Shown: positions 17,675 to 27,443, counted from the first letter of the stretch. The stretch: 64,000 nt of DNA from Neobacillus drentensis NBRC 102427 (GCF_001591445.1 NZ_BCUX01000011.1:1-64000); one strand, 5' to 3'. Notes: generated by a model not told the origin, from the letters alone. Numbers and translations are program-made.

Positions 17675-19858
17675 CTAGTTATAGTTCTTGACGCCCCATT
17701 TGGCTTTTGCTTCAATTCTGCGGCGATGCAAAATTGGCTCGGTGTATCCGTTGGGCTGATCATAGCCTTTAAAGACCAAGTCGCACGCTGCTTGAAAGGC
17801 AACAGATTGATCGTAATCGACAGCCATTGGGCGATAAGACGAATCTCCTTCATTTTGACGGTCGACCACTTTCGCCATTCTCTTTAAAGTTTCCAATACT
17901 TGTTCCCGGGTACAAATCCCATGGTGGAGCCAATTGGCGATATGCTGACTCGAAATCCTTAGCGTCGCACGGTCCTCCATCAAGCCCACATGATTAATAT
18001 CCGGTACTTTCGAACATCCAACACCCATATCAACCCAACGAACCACATATCCAAGGATACCCTGGGCATTGTTATCCAGCTCCTGCTGAATTTCCTCCGC
18101 CGACCAGTCGGTATTTTCGGCTACAGGGATTGTTAAAATTTGATCCCTTAAATCCTGGATATCCTTAGCTAACTCCTCCTGCACCTTTGTAACATCTAAT
18201 TGATGATAATGAAGCGCGTGCAGGGTAGCAGCCGTTGGCGAAGGAACCCATGCCGTTGTACCGCCAGCTTGCAAATGACCGATTTTTTGCTTAAGCATTT
18301 CGGCCATTAGATCAGGCATTGCCCACATCCCTTTACCAATCTGGGCACGACCTTTTAGACCAGCGGAAAGCCCGACAAACACATTTGATTTTTCATAGCT
18401 TTGGAGCCAAGTTGAAAACTTCATTTCATTTTTGCGAATCACCGCACCGATTTCCATAGACGTATGGATCTCATCCCCTGTTCGGTCCAAGAAACCTGTA
18501 TTAATGAATACGATACGTTCCTTAACCTCACGTATGCAATTCTTCAGATTCAAAGACGTCCGGCGCTCTTCGTCCATGACACCAATCTTTAGCGTATTTC
18601 GCTCAAGTCCCAGCATATCTTCGACGCGATTAAACGTTTCGTTAGCAAATGCTGCTTCCTTAGACCCATGCATCTTCGGCTTAACAATATAAATAGAGCC
18701 CTTTGAAGAATTCTGATATTTTCCATTCGCCAGAAGAGAATGTTTAGCTATCAAACTAGTTAGAACTGTATCCATTAACCCTTCAGGTACCTCATTTCCA
18801 TCCTTATCAAGAATTGCATGACTCTTCATTAGATGTCCGACAATTCGGATAAACATGAGAGATCGTCCTTTTAAGGTAATCTCACCACCTGAAGGGGCAG
18901 CATATCGTCTGTCAGTCTGGAGAGCTCGCGTGATCGTCTTTCCATTCTTCGTAAAAGCAGCCGTCAGGTCCCCCTTCATCAAACCGAGCCAATTGGAATA
19001 AACAAGCACCTTATCCTCAGCATCCACAGCGGCAACGGAATCCTCACAGTCCATAATCGTAGTCAAGGCCGACTCTATGAAAATATCTTTAACGCCCGCC
19101 AAATCTGTTTTACCAATTGGATGGCTGCGGTCAATTTGAATTTCAAAATAATTCCCGTTATTTTTCATCAAAATGGCGGAAGGCTCTTCAGGATTCCCTT
19201 GATATCCAATTAATTTGGATCCATCCTCAAGTTCTCCCTTAGCGCCGTTACGAAGTAAAACTACCAATTTTCCATTCAAAACCTGATATTTGACAGCATC
19301 CTGATGAGAAGATTGTTTAAGAGGTACTGCTTGATCAAGAAATTCCCTTCCATAGGCAATGACTTTTTCCCCACGTTTTGGATTATAGGCGCCTGTTCGC
19401 TTTGCATCATTGTCTTCACTAATCGCATCCGTTCCATATAACGCATCATAAAGGCTTCCCCAACGTGCATTGGCTGCATTTAGGGCATAACGGGCATTAT
19501 CGACTGGAACGACGAGCTGCGGCCCTGCTTTTAAGGCTACCTCTTCATCAACATTGTCCGTGCTAATCTGAAAATGGGCTGCTTCCGGTTCTAAATAACC
19601 AATTTCCTTTAAAAATGATTGATAATTTTCAAAGTTGAAGGTTTTATTTATCCGATGCCAGGCATTGATTTGTTGCTGAATATCATCCCTATGAGCTAGC
19701 AGTGTATTATTTTTCGGAGTTAAATCGTCTAAAAGTGTCTCGAAATCAGCCCAAAACTTCTGTCGGTCTAAGCCAGTCCCAGGCAGTGCATCCTCGTTAA
19801 TAAAATGATAAAGTACATCCACTACTTGAAGATTACCGATTTTTACATAGTTTGACAT
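17675..19858 (-). CDS. glcB: Malate synthase G
   Basis: Condenses glyoxylate with acetyl-CoA to malate in the glyoxylate shunt or glycolate use. At 727 residues it has the length of the monomeric G isoform, not the ~530-residue A form. The [15 protein letters not shown] and [16 protein letters not shown] segments, and the [25 protein letters not shown]-terminal block, are typical GlcB sequence. No isocitrate lyase gene lies beside it. A cre-like site overlies its promoter region 118 bases upstream, which fits carbon catabolite repression. Confidence 0.96.
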   Translation of the reverse strand: MSNYVKIGNLQVVDVLYHFINEDALPGTGLDRQKFWADFETLLDDLTPKNNTLLAHRDDIQQQINAWHRINKTFNFENYQSFLKEIGYLEPEAAHFQISTDNVDEEVALKAGPQLVVPVDNARYALNAANARWGSLYDALYGTDAISEDNDAKRTGAYNPKRGEKVIAYGREFLDQAVPLKQSSHQDAVKYQVLNGKLVVLLRNGAKGELEDGSKLIGYQGNPEEPSAILMKNNGNYFEIQIDRSHPIGKTDLAGVKDIFIESALTTIMDCEDSVAAVDAEDKVLVYSNWLGLMKGDLTAAFTKNGKTITRALQTDRRYAAPSGGEITLKGRSLMFIRIVGHLMKSHAILDKDGNEVPEGLMDTVLTSLIAKHSLLANGKYQNSSKGSIYIVKPKMHGSKEAAFANETFNRVEDMLGLERNTLKIGVMDEERRTSLNLKNCIREVKERIVFINTGFLDRTGDEIHTSMEIGAVIRKNEMKFSTWLQSYEKSNVFVGLSAGLKGRAQIGKGMWAMPDLMAEMLKQKIGHLQAGGTTAWVPSPTAATLHALHYHQLDVTKVQEELAKDIQDLRDQILTIPVAENTDWSAEEIQQELDNNAQGILGYVVRWVDMGVGCSKVPDINHVGLMEDRATLRISSQHIANWLHHGICTREQVLETLKRMAKVVDRQNEGDSSYRPMAVDYDQSVAFQAACDLVFKGYDQPNGYTEPILHRRRIEAKAKWGVKNYN

Positions 19859-19975
19859 CCTTCAATTCCCCCTTATGTAGCTTAAACTTTTACACCCATG
19901 AAAACCTACTAATCTCCGAACCTCTTACACCTGCATACCGTAATTGGTTGGTCAATGACACCATTTTTTATAAAT

Positions 19976-19989
19976 ATAAAGCGCTTCCT
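19976..19989 (-). promoter_or_regulatory. cre-like site upstream of glcB
   Basis: ATAAAGCGCTTCCT matches 12 of 14 positions of the CcpA consensus TGWAARCGYTWNCW. Leftward it follows TATAAT within a few bases, so bound CcpA would cover the start of transcription toward malate synthase. Sites of this placement normally repress. Confidence 0.45.
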
Positions 19990-20104
19990 TTATTATACAA
20001 TAATTAACACGAGAAAAAACCTTGCAGTTTGCAAAGTTACATTTAAAATCTTATAAAAATATAGGCAGCATCTGCTGCCAATAGAATTCATCCCATCAAA
20101 AAAA

Positions 20105-20278
20105 TTACTCTGCCGAAAGAATTCTAATTTCATTTTCCGCCTCAACCATCCTGCCAAATTTATAGCCTTCAATAAGTACATGACGCTCATGTTCACTTAG
20201 TCGACGCTTCCATTTCGTTTCTAAAAAATAGATGACTTCGTTATAGTAAATTTCCGGGTATTCAAACGGTTTATTCAT
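20105..20278 (-). CDS. Small hypothetical protein, 57 residues
   Basis: Short frame opening with MNKPFEYPEIYYNEV and ending in ENEIRILSAE. It is preceded by a very strong AAGGAAGGAG ribosome site at 8 bases. The composition is soluble and charged with no cysteine or membrane segment, and a WKRRLSEHERHVLIEGYKFGR stretch looks like a compact helical domain. The family is not recognised. It lies upstream of glcB on the same strand, but the glcB promoter region separates them. The RBS and coding-like composition make it a probable real gene. Confidence 0.65.
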   Translation of the reverse strand: MNKPFEYPEIYYNEVIYFLETKWKRRLSEHERHVLIEGYKFGRMVEAENEIRILSAE

Positions 20279-20508
20279 AAATAAGTCTCCTTCCTTATTT
20301 TAATCGCCCTCTATTTATCAGTCTTGACAAAATGCAGAGAAAATAAAAATAGGATTTTTATGAACAAATTTAGCAATCAACTTAATTTGAATGAATTTAG
20401 GACAAGCACCCTTCTAGCTACCCTGTTTATCTTCGCCTTGGCATGCTATGACATCCTTTCAAAATATAATTATGCACACCCGCCAATCGGAGTTCCCAGT
20501 GTCCAATT

Positions 20509-20543
20509 AAAAAAACTGCCCCAAGTAAATTCTTGGGACAGCC
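20509..20543 (-). terminator. Intrinsic terminator of the DUF2161 gene
   Basis: CTGCCCCAAG at 20516-20525 pairs with CTTGGGACAG at 20532-20541 with one mismatch, followed leftward by a run of seven T. The stem is a relative of the SASP terminator. Confidence 0.82.
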
Positions 20544-20552
20544 TTTGTATGT

Positions 20553-21275
20553 TTATGTATCGTTCTCGTCACCTAAGCTAGTTAAATAATAAGTTACTAA
20601 CTCCGAATATCCCTTAATTTCTTCTTTCCCCTTTTCTGTTATCACATAAGTACCTCGTTTGATTCTTTCAAACCAACCATAATAGTTTTTTGTAAGAATC
20701 GATGAAGTATTTTTTCCTGATCCTAATTGAATTAACATCCTCGGGGCTAATGGACCTAATTTTTCAAGATAACAGGCAATTTGGATACAATTTTCTTTAT
20801 ATGCCGTCATGATTTTCGTCCGATTACTCCCGCCAATATTATAATCCGCACTACGGCCATTAATTTCCTTCAGAATAGTATCGCGCTTACGTTTGTTTTT
20901 CCTGCGCTGAAAGGGAGTGGGCTCAAAAATAATTTCAGCACTTCCCCTTTTCCCCGGGCTTGAAACAACGATTAAACCAAGCTCCAGCCTGCGAATTAAA
21001 TGGAATTTATCCGTCCATTGTTTCGAATTCAAACGATGCTTAGGTTTCGGAATCGCCACATAAACGTTATCCGTAATCCGCTGCCGTTTGGCCGCTTGTA
21101 TCAATAAATCAACAGTTAAGTTAAGCTTTAATTCGATGACAACTAACTCCTCATCTTTGACTGCAACAATATCACAGTCTTTTACTTCACCGTAAACCTC
21201 ATATCCTTCTCGGACAAAATAGGTCTGAATGGGTTTATATAAATCTATCTCTAGGAGCTTTTTTGTTTCCTTCAT
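20553..21275 (-). CDS. DUF2161 PD-(D/E)xK-type putative nuclease
   Basis: Protein of 240 residues whose N-terminal ~110 residues show a PD-(D/E)xK core: a D in DCDIVAVKDEE and the ExK in VVIELKLNLTVD, followed by a conserved glutamine-rich helix. This is the DUF2161 'phosphodiesterase' family. The C-terminal part contains a winged-helix-like region (LGPLAPRMLIQLGSG to YVITEKGKEEI). Biological role unknown. GGTGAT precedes the ATG. It stands alone with its own terminator. Confidence 0.75.
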   Translation of the reverse strand: MKETKKLLEIDLYKPIQTYFVREGYEVYGEVKDCDIVAVKDEELVVIELKLNLTVDLLIQAAKRQRITDNVYVAIPKPKHRLNSKQWTDKFHLIRRLELGLIVVSSPGKRGSAEIIFEPTPFQRRKNKRKRDTILKEINGRSADYNIGGSNRTKIMTAYKENCIQIACYLEKLGPLAPRMLIQLGSGKNTSSILTKNYYGWFERIKRGTYVITEKGKEEIKGYSELVTYYLTSLGDENDT

Positions 21276-21368
21276 GCGGTATCACCATCCCAATGCAAAC
21301 CCTATAGAATCGAATCATCCTACCATCTGAATGGAACTTTCAGACGGAAGTGCAACAATCACCCAAAA

Positions 21369-21872
21369 TTACTTAATGTCCTGTTTTTCCCAATATTCAT
21401 TAATCATTTTTTGAAAAATTTCATTCAAACTTTTCTTTTTTTGTTTTTTTAGCCATTCTATTTGATTTATTGGCAGATTTAGTTTGATACTAACATCCTC
21501 ATTAGGCATTTCGACTTTTCTTATTTCGTCTATTGTAATGCCATCTTCGATATTCGGAAACCAAGAATCATTTTCGCTTACCCGATCGAAATCAGCGTAT
21601 TCTTGGACATCATCGAGGTCACTGAATAAATTAAGTTGTGGCAATCCGCCAGAGAGAATTTTTACATGCATAATCGAATGGATGATTCTACCATCTTCTA
21701 ATTCTATCTCGACAATTAGGTTGTCTATCGTCTTATATTTCTTTACTACAACCTCACTGACAATCAGATCCAATTCTAAGGTAAAGCCCGAACTTGATTC
21801 AAAGATGTAGATAGCGTTTCTAAAAACATGGATACTCTCACCATCGATTGTGACTGATTTTACAACTGCCAT
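21369..21872 (-). CDS. Hypothetical protein, 167 residues
   Basis: Not recognised. The first ~75 residues look like a beta-rich domain with alternating hydrophobic strands (VTIDGESIHVFRN, FTLELDLIVSEVVVKKY, IVEIELEDGRIIHSIMHV). An acidic stretch follows, then a basic C-terminal helix with KKQKKKSLNEIFQKMINEYWEK. No membrane segment or cysteine cluster. A strong GGAGGAAAGGG site sets the start at 21872. Composition is normal for the genome. Confidence 0.7.
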   Translation of the reverse strand: MAVVKSVTIDGESIHVFRNAIYIFESSSGFTLELDLIVSEVVVKKYKTIDNLIVEIELEDGRIIHSIMHVKILSGGLPQLNLFSDLDDVQEYADFDRVSENDSWFPNIEDGITIDEIRKVEMPNEDVSIKLNLPINQIEWLKKQKKKSLNEIFQKMINEYWEKQDIK

Positions 21873-22069
21873 AACCCTTTCCTCCATACATCTGTTTCAA
21901 CTATAATCGTGCTTCTTTTTATCCTGTAATTGAAGTATTTCACTCTTTTAATTTACCATAGAAATGGTGAGACAGTTGTATTTTTCATTAAACTTTTACT
22001 CCACAATAATTTTAAGGACTATAGGGAATATTAGAAGAGGCTAAATAACAAAAAGAGGTGGACGAGACA

Positions 22070-22363
22070 TTGAATCAAGATAATACAATTGATCCGAACC
22101 AGTTGCCTAAATTCAATAGTCATGAAGAAGCAAGAGAATGGTTTAAGGGGCAATTTGGTGATAGCTTTTTATTGAGAATGACAGATATGAAAGATGGAAG
22201 AAGAGTAAATTTCTATCATCTCGTAAAGGATCCTGAGGTGTACAAGCCCTACATGGAGAGCTTTGCCAGCGTAGTTCAGCATGAAATCACCAACATGGAA
22301 GTCTTTAAAAGCTATACTACTATCGAGATTGATGAAAATGGAAATGTTGAAATTAAGGACTAA
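22070..22363 (+). CDS. Hypothetical protein, 97 residues
   Basis: Not recognised. Acidic soluble protein. AGAGGTGG lies 8-9 bases before a TTG at 22070, which is preferred over the GTG at 22058 that overlaps the ribosome site. The body reads like a compact alpha/beta fold, with FNSHEEAREWFKGQFGDSFLLR near the N-terminus and YTTIEIDENGNVEIKD at the end. No signal peptide. A monocistronic unit, convergent with the methyltransferase gene. Confidence 0.7.
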   Translation: MNQDNTIDPNQLPKFNSHEEAREWFKGQFGDSFLLRMTDMKDGRRVNFYHLVKDPEVYKPYMESFASVVQHEITNMEVFKSYTTIEIDENGNVEIKD

Positions 22364-22413
22364 TTAGTTCGAGTCTGGTCTCTGGAGCGTTTAATCAAAA
22401 AGTTTGGCAAACC

Positions 22414-22464
22414 AAAAGGCTGCTTCTGCGTTGTTCCTTTAACAACCTTTAGAATCGGCCTTTT
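22414..22464. terminator. Imperfect hairpin between convergent genes
   Basis: AAAAGGC at 22414-22420 pairs with GCCTTTT at 22458-22464, with an inner GTTGTT/AACAAC stem at 22430-22446. It lies between the stops of the hypothetical gene and the methyltransferase gene and could end both. Confidence 0.55.
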
Positions 22465-22470
22465 AGTCAC

Positions 22471-23079
22471 CTATTTTTTATTTTCGCCTTCTGCACAAAC
22501 AAATAAATCACGATAATACTTTTGGACATTAATTATCGAGATATTATGACCCCTTAGTAAGTCGATGGTATTTCTATTTAAACAGCAACCATCACAGATC
22601 TTTTTCCAGGCTGGAGTAAGCCAGTCCTGTAGCGAAGAAAGAAATCTGTTTTGCATTTTAACATGCTCAAAAAGAAGAATTTTCCCATCCGATTTACATA
22701 CTCGTTTCATTTCTAAGATTGCTTTTTCCGGATTTGGAATCGTACAAAATACAAGTGTTGCTATAACGGTATCGAAGGCATCCGCAGCAAAAGGCAGTTC
22801 TTCTGCACTTGCCTGAACGATGTCTATTGGGACACATGCTTGCTTTTGTTTTAATATTGACCTCTCAATCATGTGCAAATTCGGCTCTATTGCAGTAACT
22901 GTTACTGCTTCCTCATATAAAGGAAAATTTATTCCTGTACCCGATCCTAATTCTAGGATATTACCAGTTGCCTTGGAAAGAAGCTCCTTCCGAATCTTCT
23001 TAAACTTCTTTTTCTCCAATGGATTCATAAAAAAATCATACCAATTGGCAAATAAACGGCTCAAAATTCTCCACTCCAT
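22471..23079 (-). CDS. Class I SAM-dependent methyltransferase
   Basis: Methyltransferase of 202 residues. The SAM-binding motif I ILELGSGTGINFPLY, an acidic post-I residue in AIEPNLHMIERS, and the DAFDTVIATLVFCTI motif II are clear. The layout and the FEHVKMQNRF to DGCCLNRNT C-terminal region recall phosphatidylethanolamine N-methyltransferase/UbiE-like enzymes. The substrate cannot be told. The start has a modest RBS. A second, unrelated methyltransferase gene lies 55 bases upstream on the same strand. Confidence 0.85.
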   Translation of the reverse strand: MEWRILSRLFANWYDFFMNPLEKKKFKKIRKELLSKATGNILELGSGTGINFPLYEEAVTVTAIEPNLHMIERSILKQKQACVPIDIVQASAEELPFAADAFDTVIATLVFCTIPNPEKAILEMKRVCKSDGKILLFEHVKMQNRFLSSLQDWLTPAWKKICDGCCLNRNTIDLLRGHNISIINVQKYYRDLFVCAEGENKK

Positions 23080-23133
23080 AATCCCATTTTAGTTTACATA
23101 ATATTTTTATATTAAACTAAACTCTTTACTACG

Positions 23134-23694
23134 CTATCGCTTCTGACAAAATATTGTTTGTACCCCCTCCTGTTCATTTTCTTCAAAAAAGAGAACATCC
23201 CAATCTTTAAATTCACCCAACAACTCTTTAGGATTAAGTTTATATTGATTTGATACACCCTGATTCCCGGCCTTCGTTGATTGATAGAAGGTTTCCATAA
23301 AAAAATACCCTCCCACTTTAATCAGGTTCTTCATCATCGGAAAAAGCGCACGGTCAAGGTAATAGGAAATGACCACTAAGTCGAAAGTTTGATTGACCCA
23401 GAATGTATTATTCAATTCTGTTAGATCACATACCTGGGCTTGAATCTTGAGATGATCCTTTTCTGCCTGATCTCTAACATAGGTAATTGCCACATCCGAA
23501 ATATCAACAGCGTGAACTTGATAGTTCAGTCGCGCTAGGAACAAACTGTTCCCCCCGAGTCCGCACGCTAAATCAAGAGCAGTTCCTCCTTTAAGATAGT
23601 CAGACTGTTTTTTTAATCGGGGATTTGGTACAGGTTCCTTCAGATTATTCATACGTTCTTTATATTTTGAATTCCATTTACTTTTACTGTCCAC
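23134..23694 (-). CDS. Class I SAM-dependent methyltransferase (TehB-like)
   Basis: Methyltransferase of 186 residues. Motif I ALDLACGLGGNSLFLA, the DIS post-I acidic residue and VISYYLDRALFPMM are typical of the TehB/tellurite-thiol methyltransferase-like group. GTG start preceded by GAGGAG at 7 bases. It may be cotranscribed with the next methyltransferase gene. Substrate unknown; tellurite resistance is not implied by sequence alone. Confidence 0.82.
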   Translation of the reverse strand: MDSKSKWNSKYKERMNNLKEPVPNPRLKKQSDYLKGGTALDLACGLGGNSLFLARLNYQVHAVDISDVAITYVRDQAEKDHLKIQAQVCDLTELNNTFWVNQTFDLVVISYYLDRALFPMMKNLIKVGGYFFMETFYQSTKAGNQGVSNQYKLNPKELLGEFKDWDVLFFEENEQEGVQTIFCQKR

Positions 23695-23897
23695 TTATAA
23701 ACTCCTCATAATAACTTTTTACATTAATTAATGGATGCTTTACTTCCACCTAAAACCTACAACATCCAAGAGGAAATGTCTATTTTGATTTCATTTTATT
23801 ATTAACTAGGCATATGAGTGATGCGTTTCATTCTGACAAACGACATCAATGGAGAGCAAAATCCAGATGAGAGTGTCGCACTTTTGTTAGTTCTTAC

Positions 23898-24077
23898 AGT
23901 AACGATTCGATGTTATTTGTGCCTATCATTACTGAAAAGGATCTTTCATGGTCACGATTAGGTGCTATTCGTGACTTTCATTGATAAAATAGCATCTTTT
24001 TGGTAACTATTAGATACTATTCGTTACTTTTATTGATGAAATAGCACTTTCTTGGTAACGAATAGATAATGTTCGCA
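23898..24077. repeat. 52-bp tandem repeat, block A (about 3.4 units)
   Basis: Units begin at 23898, 23950, 24002 and 24054, exactly 52 bases apart. Units 2 and 3 are the most alike (GGTMACTATT-type start, RGATACTATTCG, then ATTGATRAAATAGCA). Each contains an imperfect dyad such as GTCACGA/TCGTGAC at 23951-23975. The fourth unit fades after 24077. The 52-base period is not a multiple of three and no frame stays open, so it is non-coding. Confidence 0.8.
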
Positions 24078-24082
24078 ATCAA

Positions 24083-24132
24083 AAAGAGTCCAGGGCATCG
24101 ATCCATTATTGGAACATTTCCCTGCACTCTTT
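24083..24132. other. Inverted repeat between the two tandem-repeat blocks
   Basis: AAAGAGTCCAGGG at 24083-24095 and CCCTGCACTCTTT at 24120-24132 form a 13-bp stem with one mismatch and a 24-base loop. It sits exactly between repeat blocks A and B. No long T-run follows, so terminator function is uncertain. Confidence 0.55.
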
Positions 24133-24137
24133 GACCT

Positions 24138-24322
24138 CTATGATTACCGTTGTAACAAAAAAATTGAACCGAACGGGCATCATATATCCTCTATGGTTAC
24201 AGCCATACCCGAAAATTCCAATACGCGTGCATCATACGTCTCCTATGATTACCGCTGTGACAAAATTTCACTTCGAACCAGCATCATACAAAACTACGAT
24301 GATACCTGCTTATGTGCATACC
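24138..24322. repeat. About 52-bp tandem repeat, block B (about 3.5 units)
   Basis: Units begin at 24138, 24191, 24243 and 24294 (53, 52 and 51 bases apart). Each starts CTATGATTACCGYTGTRACAAAA or a variant and contains GCATCATA near its end. Units 1 and 3 are the most alike. The sequence differs from block A but has the same period. Short frames cross it, but unit length and indels shift the frame between units, so it is not treated as coding. Confidence 0.72.
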
Positions 24323-24383
24323 ACTTTTTCCCTTTGAAGCGCAAGCAAAAGCCAATCGAAGGGATTGGCGACTGAAATTACGC

Positions 24384-25709
24384 TTAATTATTCACTGGAT
24401 TCAACAAGGTTGCTTCATACTCTGTTAAAGCCTCATCCAACATTTGCAAACCAGCATCAATCTGTTCCTTCGTCACAATTAGCGGAGGAATCATACGAAT
24501 AACTTCCCCATGGTTTCCGCATAGGTAGAATAAAACACCTTTTTCAAGGGCGAGATCAAGAATTTTTAACAATCCTTCTCCATTTGGTCCACCTGTCACT
24601 GGGTCAATGATTTCAATTCCAATCATTAATCCCACCGCACGGATGCTCCCAATTACAGGGTGACGTTCTTTAATTTGTTCTAGCTGCCCAACAGCATAAC
24701 TTCCCATGTTTCGAGTGTTTTCAAGCAAGTTTTCCTCTTTCATTACTTCCAAGGTAGCCAGTGCAACGGAACAAGCGATTGGATTACCGCCAAACGTCGT
24801 GCCATGACTACCGAGTGGCCATTGTTTCATTAATTCAGCGGAAGCAACTGTCGCGCTAAGTGGAAGACCATTGGCAATCCCTTTGGCGATTGCCATAATA
24901 TCCGGTGTCACATCGAAGGTTTGCGCTGCGAACCATTGACCTGTACGGCCAAATCCAGTTTGAACTTCATCAAAGATAAGTAAAATATTATGACGATCAC
25001 AAATTTCACGAACTTTTTTCAACCAGCCCTTCGGTGGAACCACATATCCACCTTCACCGAGTACCGGCTCTAAAATGACACATGCGACCTCTTCAGGTGT
25101 TACTTGATGACTGAATAACGACGCGAAATCTTTTTCTAATTTTTCGATCACATAGGTTTCAGGATCCATACCTGCTGGACATTCTTTTACATTTGCATAG
25201 GGAACTTGATAAGTTAGACCCGATGGCTGCATAAATTTCCGATATTTGCTTTTTGAAGTCGTCACACTTAATGCCCCTAACGAACGGCCATGGAAACAAC
25301 CCGTAAAGGAAATGACATAAGGGCGTTTCGTTACATATTTCGCCAGTTTAAGAGCTCCTTCGATGGCTTCCGTCCCACTATTGGCAAAGAAAAAGCAATC
25401 AAGCTCACCAGGTAAAATATCGGCCAGTTCATCGGCTAAACGTAAAATCGATTCGTACATGATCACGCCTGAAGGACCGTGCATCAATCCATCTGCTGCA
25501 TCTTTAATCGCTTGGACAACCTTGGGATGACGATGCCCAACATTTGTGACCGCAATTCCTGAGGTAAAATCAAGGTATTCCTTTCCATCTACTCCATAGT
25601 AATAGCAGCCTTCCTCTTTAACGACTGGTAGATTGGGATGATCCTTTGCCATACTTGGTGCAAGCCGATTCGGCATATTTTTCACGAGGTGATCCCATTT
25701 GTTCTCCAT
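24384..25709 (-). CDS. Class III PLP aminotransferase (4-aminobutyrate aminotransferase type)
   Basis: Transfers an amino group, probably a terminal (omega) one, to a 2-oxo acid acceptor; 441 residues. The class III signature [15 protein letters not shown] (D247) and the PLP lysine in [11 protein letters not shown] (K276) are present, with the [13 protein letters not shown] phosphate-binding loop. GGAGG precedes the ATG. It is the last gene of the operon that starts with the alcohol dehydrogenase and contains the ABC transporter. It therefore probably handles the imported compound. GABA, beta-alanine, taurine or a related amine are candidates, and the sequence does not choose. Confidence 0.88.
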   Translation of the reverse strand: MENKWDHLVKNMPNRLAPSMAKDHPNLPVVKEEGCYYYGVDGKEYLDFTSGIAVTNVGHRHPKVVQAIKDAADGLMHGPSGVIMYESILRLADELADILPGELDCFFFANSGTEAIEGALKLAKYVTKRPYVISFTGCFHGRSLGALSVTTSKSKYRKFMQPSGLTYQVPYANVKECPAGMDPETYVIEKLEKDFASLFSHQVTPEEVACVILEPVLGEGGYVVPPKGWLKKVREICDRHNILLIFDEVQTGFGRTGQWFAAQTFDVTPDIMAIAKGIANGLPLSATVASAELMKQWPLGSHGTTFGGNPIACSVALATLEVMKEENLLENTRNMGSYAVGQLEQIKERHPVIGSIRAVGLMIGIEIIDPVTGGPNGEGLLKILDLALEKGVLFYLCGNHGEVIRMIPPLIVTKEQIDAGLQMLDEALTEYEATLLNPVNN

Positions 25710-25787
25710 ACTTTGACCTCCATATTCGTAATCCTTTTATCTAGAAATTACGCGTTTCTTCTATTATTATCAGGTTAGTGACGTGAG

Positions 25788-26645
25788 TTATTTAATCGCT
25801 TTTAAACTTTCATCTCGAATAAGAGACAATAATTCATCCTTGTATTCAGCAAACTCGACTGTTGCTTTCACACTGAAATCCCTTGGTCTCTCCAATTCTA
25901 TTGGTACCTTTTTCTTTAAACGCCCTGGTCTAGCGGTCATGACATAAACTGAATCCGCTAAAAAGATCGATTCATCGACATCATGGGTAATAAATAAAAT
26001 CGTCTTTTTCGACTCTTCCCATGCTTTCAGGAGCACTTCTTGCATAATGTTCCTTGTTTGAGCATCCAAAGCTCCAAACGGTTCATCCATTAATAAAATC
26101 TTCGGATCGTTTGCTAATGCCCGTGCAATTGCGACACGTTGTTTCATCCCTCCAGATAATTGGATTGGGAAATGGTTTTCAAATCCTTCTAAACCGATTA
26201 ATTGCAAGTAGTGCCTGGCAATATTGTCTCTTTCTTTATTTGAAACACCCTTTAGCTTTAACCCGAAGGTAATATTGTCTTTCACTGATAACCATGGAAA
26301 TAACGTGTATGATTGAAAAACCATGCCGCGATCAGGTCCAGGTCCATGGATTTCCTGCCCATCAAGGAGCACTTTTCCTGAAGTTGCTTCTTCTAACCCT
26401 GCAACAATCCGCAAAACGGTTGACTTACCGCAGCCCGAAGGCCCTAAGATCGTCACGAATTCCCCATCCTCAATCGAAAAGGAGGTCTTTTCTAAGGCGG
26501 TCGTTTCCCCTTTTTTTGTTTTAAATACTTTTCCTACCTCTTTAATTTCTAACTTTGGGGTTCCTGTTACCGAAATAATCGATTCACTACGTTTTGGTTC
26601 AACTATATTTTCTCTTTCTTTAACTTTCAATTGAGGTGTGACCAT
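25788..26645 (-). CDS. ABC transporter ATP-binding protein (nitrate/sulfonate/taurine type)
   Basis: ATPase of 285 residues energising the adjacent permease. Walker A GPSGCGKST (68-76), signature LSGGMKQR (163-170), Walker B ILLMDEP (183-189) and the D-loop FGALD are intact. The family is the SsuB/TauB group, with FVTILGPSGCGKST and ITHDVDESIFLAD wording. An N-terminal extension of about 30 residues is unusual. Its ATG directly abuts the permease stop (TAAATG), so the two are translationally coupled. The RBS lies in the permease 3' end. Confidence 0.92.
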   Translation of the reverse strand: MVTPQLKVKERENIVEPKRSESIISVTGTPKLEIKEVGKVFKTKKGETTALEKTSFSIEDGEFVTILGPSGCGKSTVLRIVAGLEEATSGKVLLDGQEIHGPGPDRGMVFQSYTLFPWLSVKDNITFGLKLKGVSNKERDNIARHYLQLIGLEGFENHFPIQLSGGMKQRVAIARALANDPKILLMDEPFGALDAQTRNIMQEVLLKAWEESKKTILFITHDVDESIFLADSVYVMTARPGRLKKKVPIELERPRDFSVKATVEFAEYKDELLSLIRDESLKAIK

Positions 26646-27443
26646 TTAAAATCCATCCTTTCTCATCCATGAAAACGAAGCCTTGTATATGGCTTTAAAG
26701 AGGATATCGGTAATCAGCCCCAATATTCCAATAATCAAGATTCCGACGATGATTTTATCCGGCTGCAGAAACCGTGAGGCCTGCATAATCATATAACCTA
26801 AACCACTCGATGCACCAACAATCTCTGCCACGACTAAATACGTCCAAGCCCAGCCGAAGGTAATCCGAAGTGTATCAACAATTCCCGGTAATGAAGCAGG
26901 TAGGATAACCTTTGTAAACACTTGTGCTTTCTTTGCACCTAATGTGTAGGAAACATCGACTAAATCATTTTGAACATTCTTGGTGACGTCCATAATCATC
27001 AACGTCAGCTGAAAAAACGTTCCTAAGAAAATGACACTCATTTTTTCTGTCTCACCAAGGCCAATCCAAAGTATCAGCAGTGGAATGAAGGCGGAAGCAG
27101 GCATATAACGAATGAACCCAATGATTGGTTCAAAGGCTCCCTCCATAATCCGCAGTGAACCCATTAAGATCCCTAGAGGTATGCCAATAATCGCAGCAGC
27201 AAGAAACCCGAACAGAACCCTCGTAAAACTGATCCCAATATCAGAAAGAATTTCACCATTTACGAACAAATCAACGGCAGTAGTTAATACATCAGTTGGA
27301 GTTGGTAAGAATAAAGGATTAACAATCTGTCCGTAACTGAGGACGGACCAAATCAATAGAAATATTATAAATGTTAAAAAGCCGGCGGAAGTATAAAACA
27401 TTTTTGGAATTTCTTTATTAGGAGTAAACAATTTTGCGATCAA
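26646..27443 (-). CDS. ABC transporter permease (SsuC/TauC type)
   Basis: Binding-protein-dependent permease of 265 residues with six hydrophobic segments. The EAA loop is visible as the VSYTLGAKKAQVFTKVILPASLPGI stretch, which docks the ATPase. The GFIRYMPASAFIPLLILWIGLG segment is typical of nitrate/sulfonate/taurine permeases. TTG start with AGGTGAG at proper spacing. It lies after the binding-protein gene, with a terminator-like hairpin between, so it should be made at lower level than the binding protein. Confidence 0.92.
   Translation of the reverse strand: MIAKLFTPNKEIPKMFYTSAGFLTFIIFLLIWSVLSYGQIVNPLFLPTPTDVLTTAVDLFVNGEILSDIGISFTRVLFGFLAAAIIGIPLGILMGSLRIMEGAFEPIIGFIRYMPASAFIPLLILWIGLGETEKMSVIFLGTFFQLTLMIMDVTKNVQNDLVDVSYTLGAKKAQVFTKVILPASLPGIVDTLRITFGWAWTYLVVAEIVGASSGLGYMIMQASRFLQPDKIIVGILIIGILGLITDILFKAIYKASFSWMRKDGF

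Noticed and set aside
20324-20581. Rightward 85-codon frame with one hydrophobic segment and a weak AGGA before an inner ATG; TTGACA nearby
   Set aside because: It runs through the terminator and into the 3' end of the DUF2161 gene, and no good -10 follows the TTGACA. Not enough support for a gene.
23898-24322. CRISPR array
   Set aside because: Units are degenerate along their whole length with no constant repeat and variable spacer, and no cas gene is near.
24109-24375. Rightward 88-codon frame in the tandem-repeat region
   Set aside because: The frame arises from the 52-bp repeats. Unit length is not a multiple of three and repeat copies are read in different frames, so it is not protein-coding.
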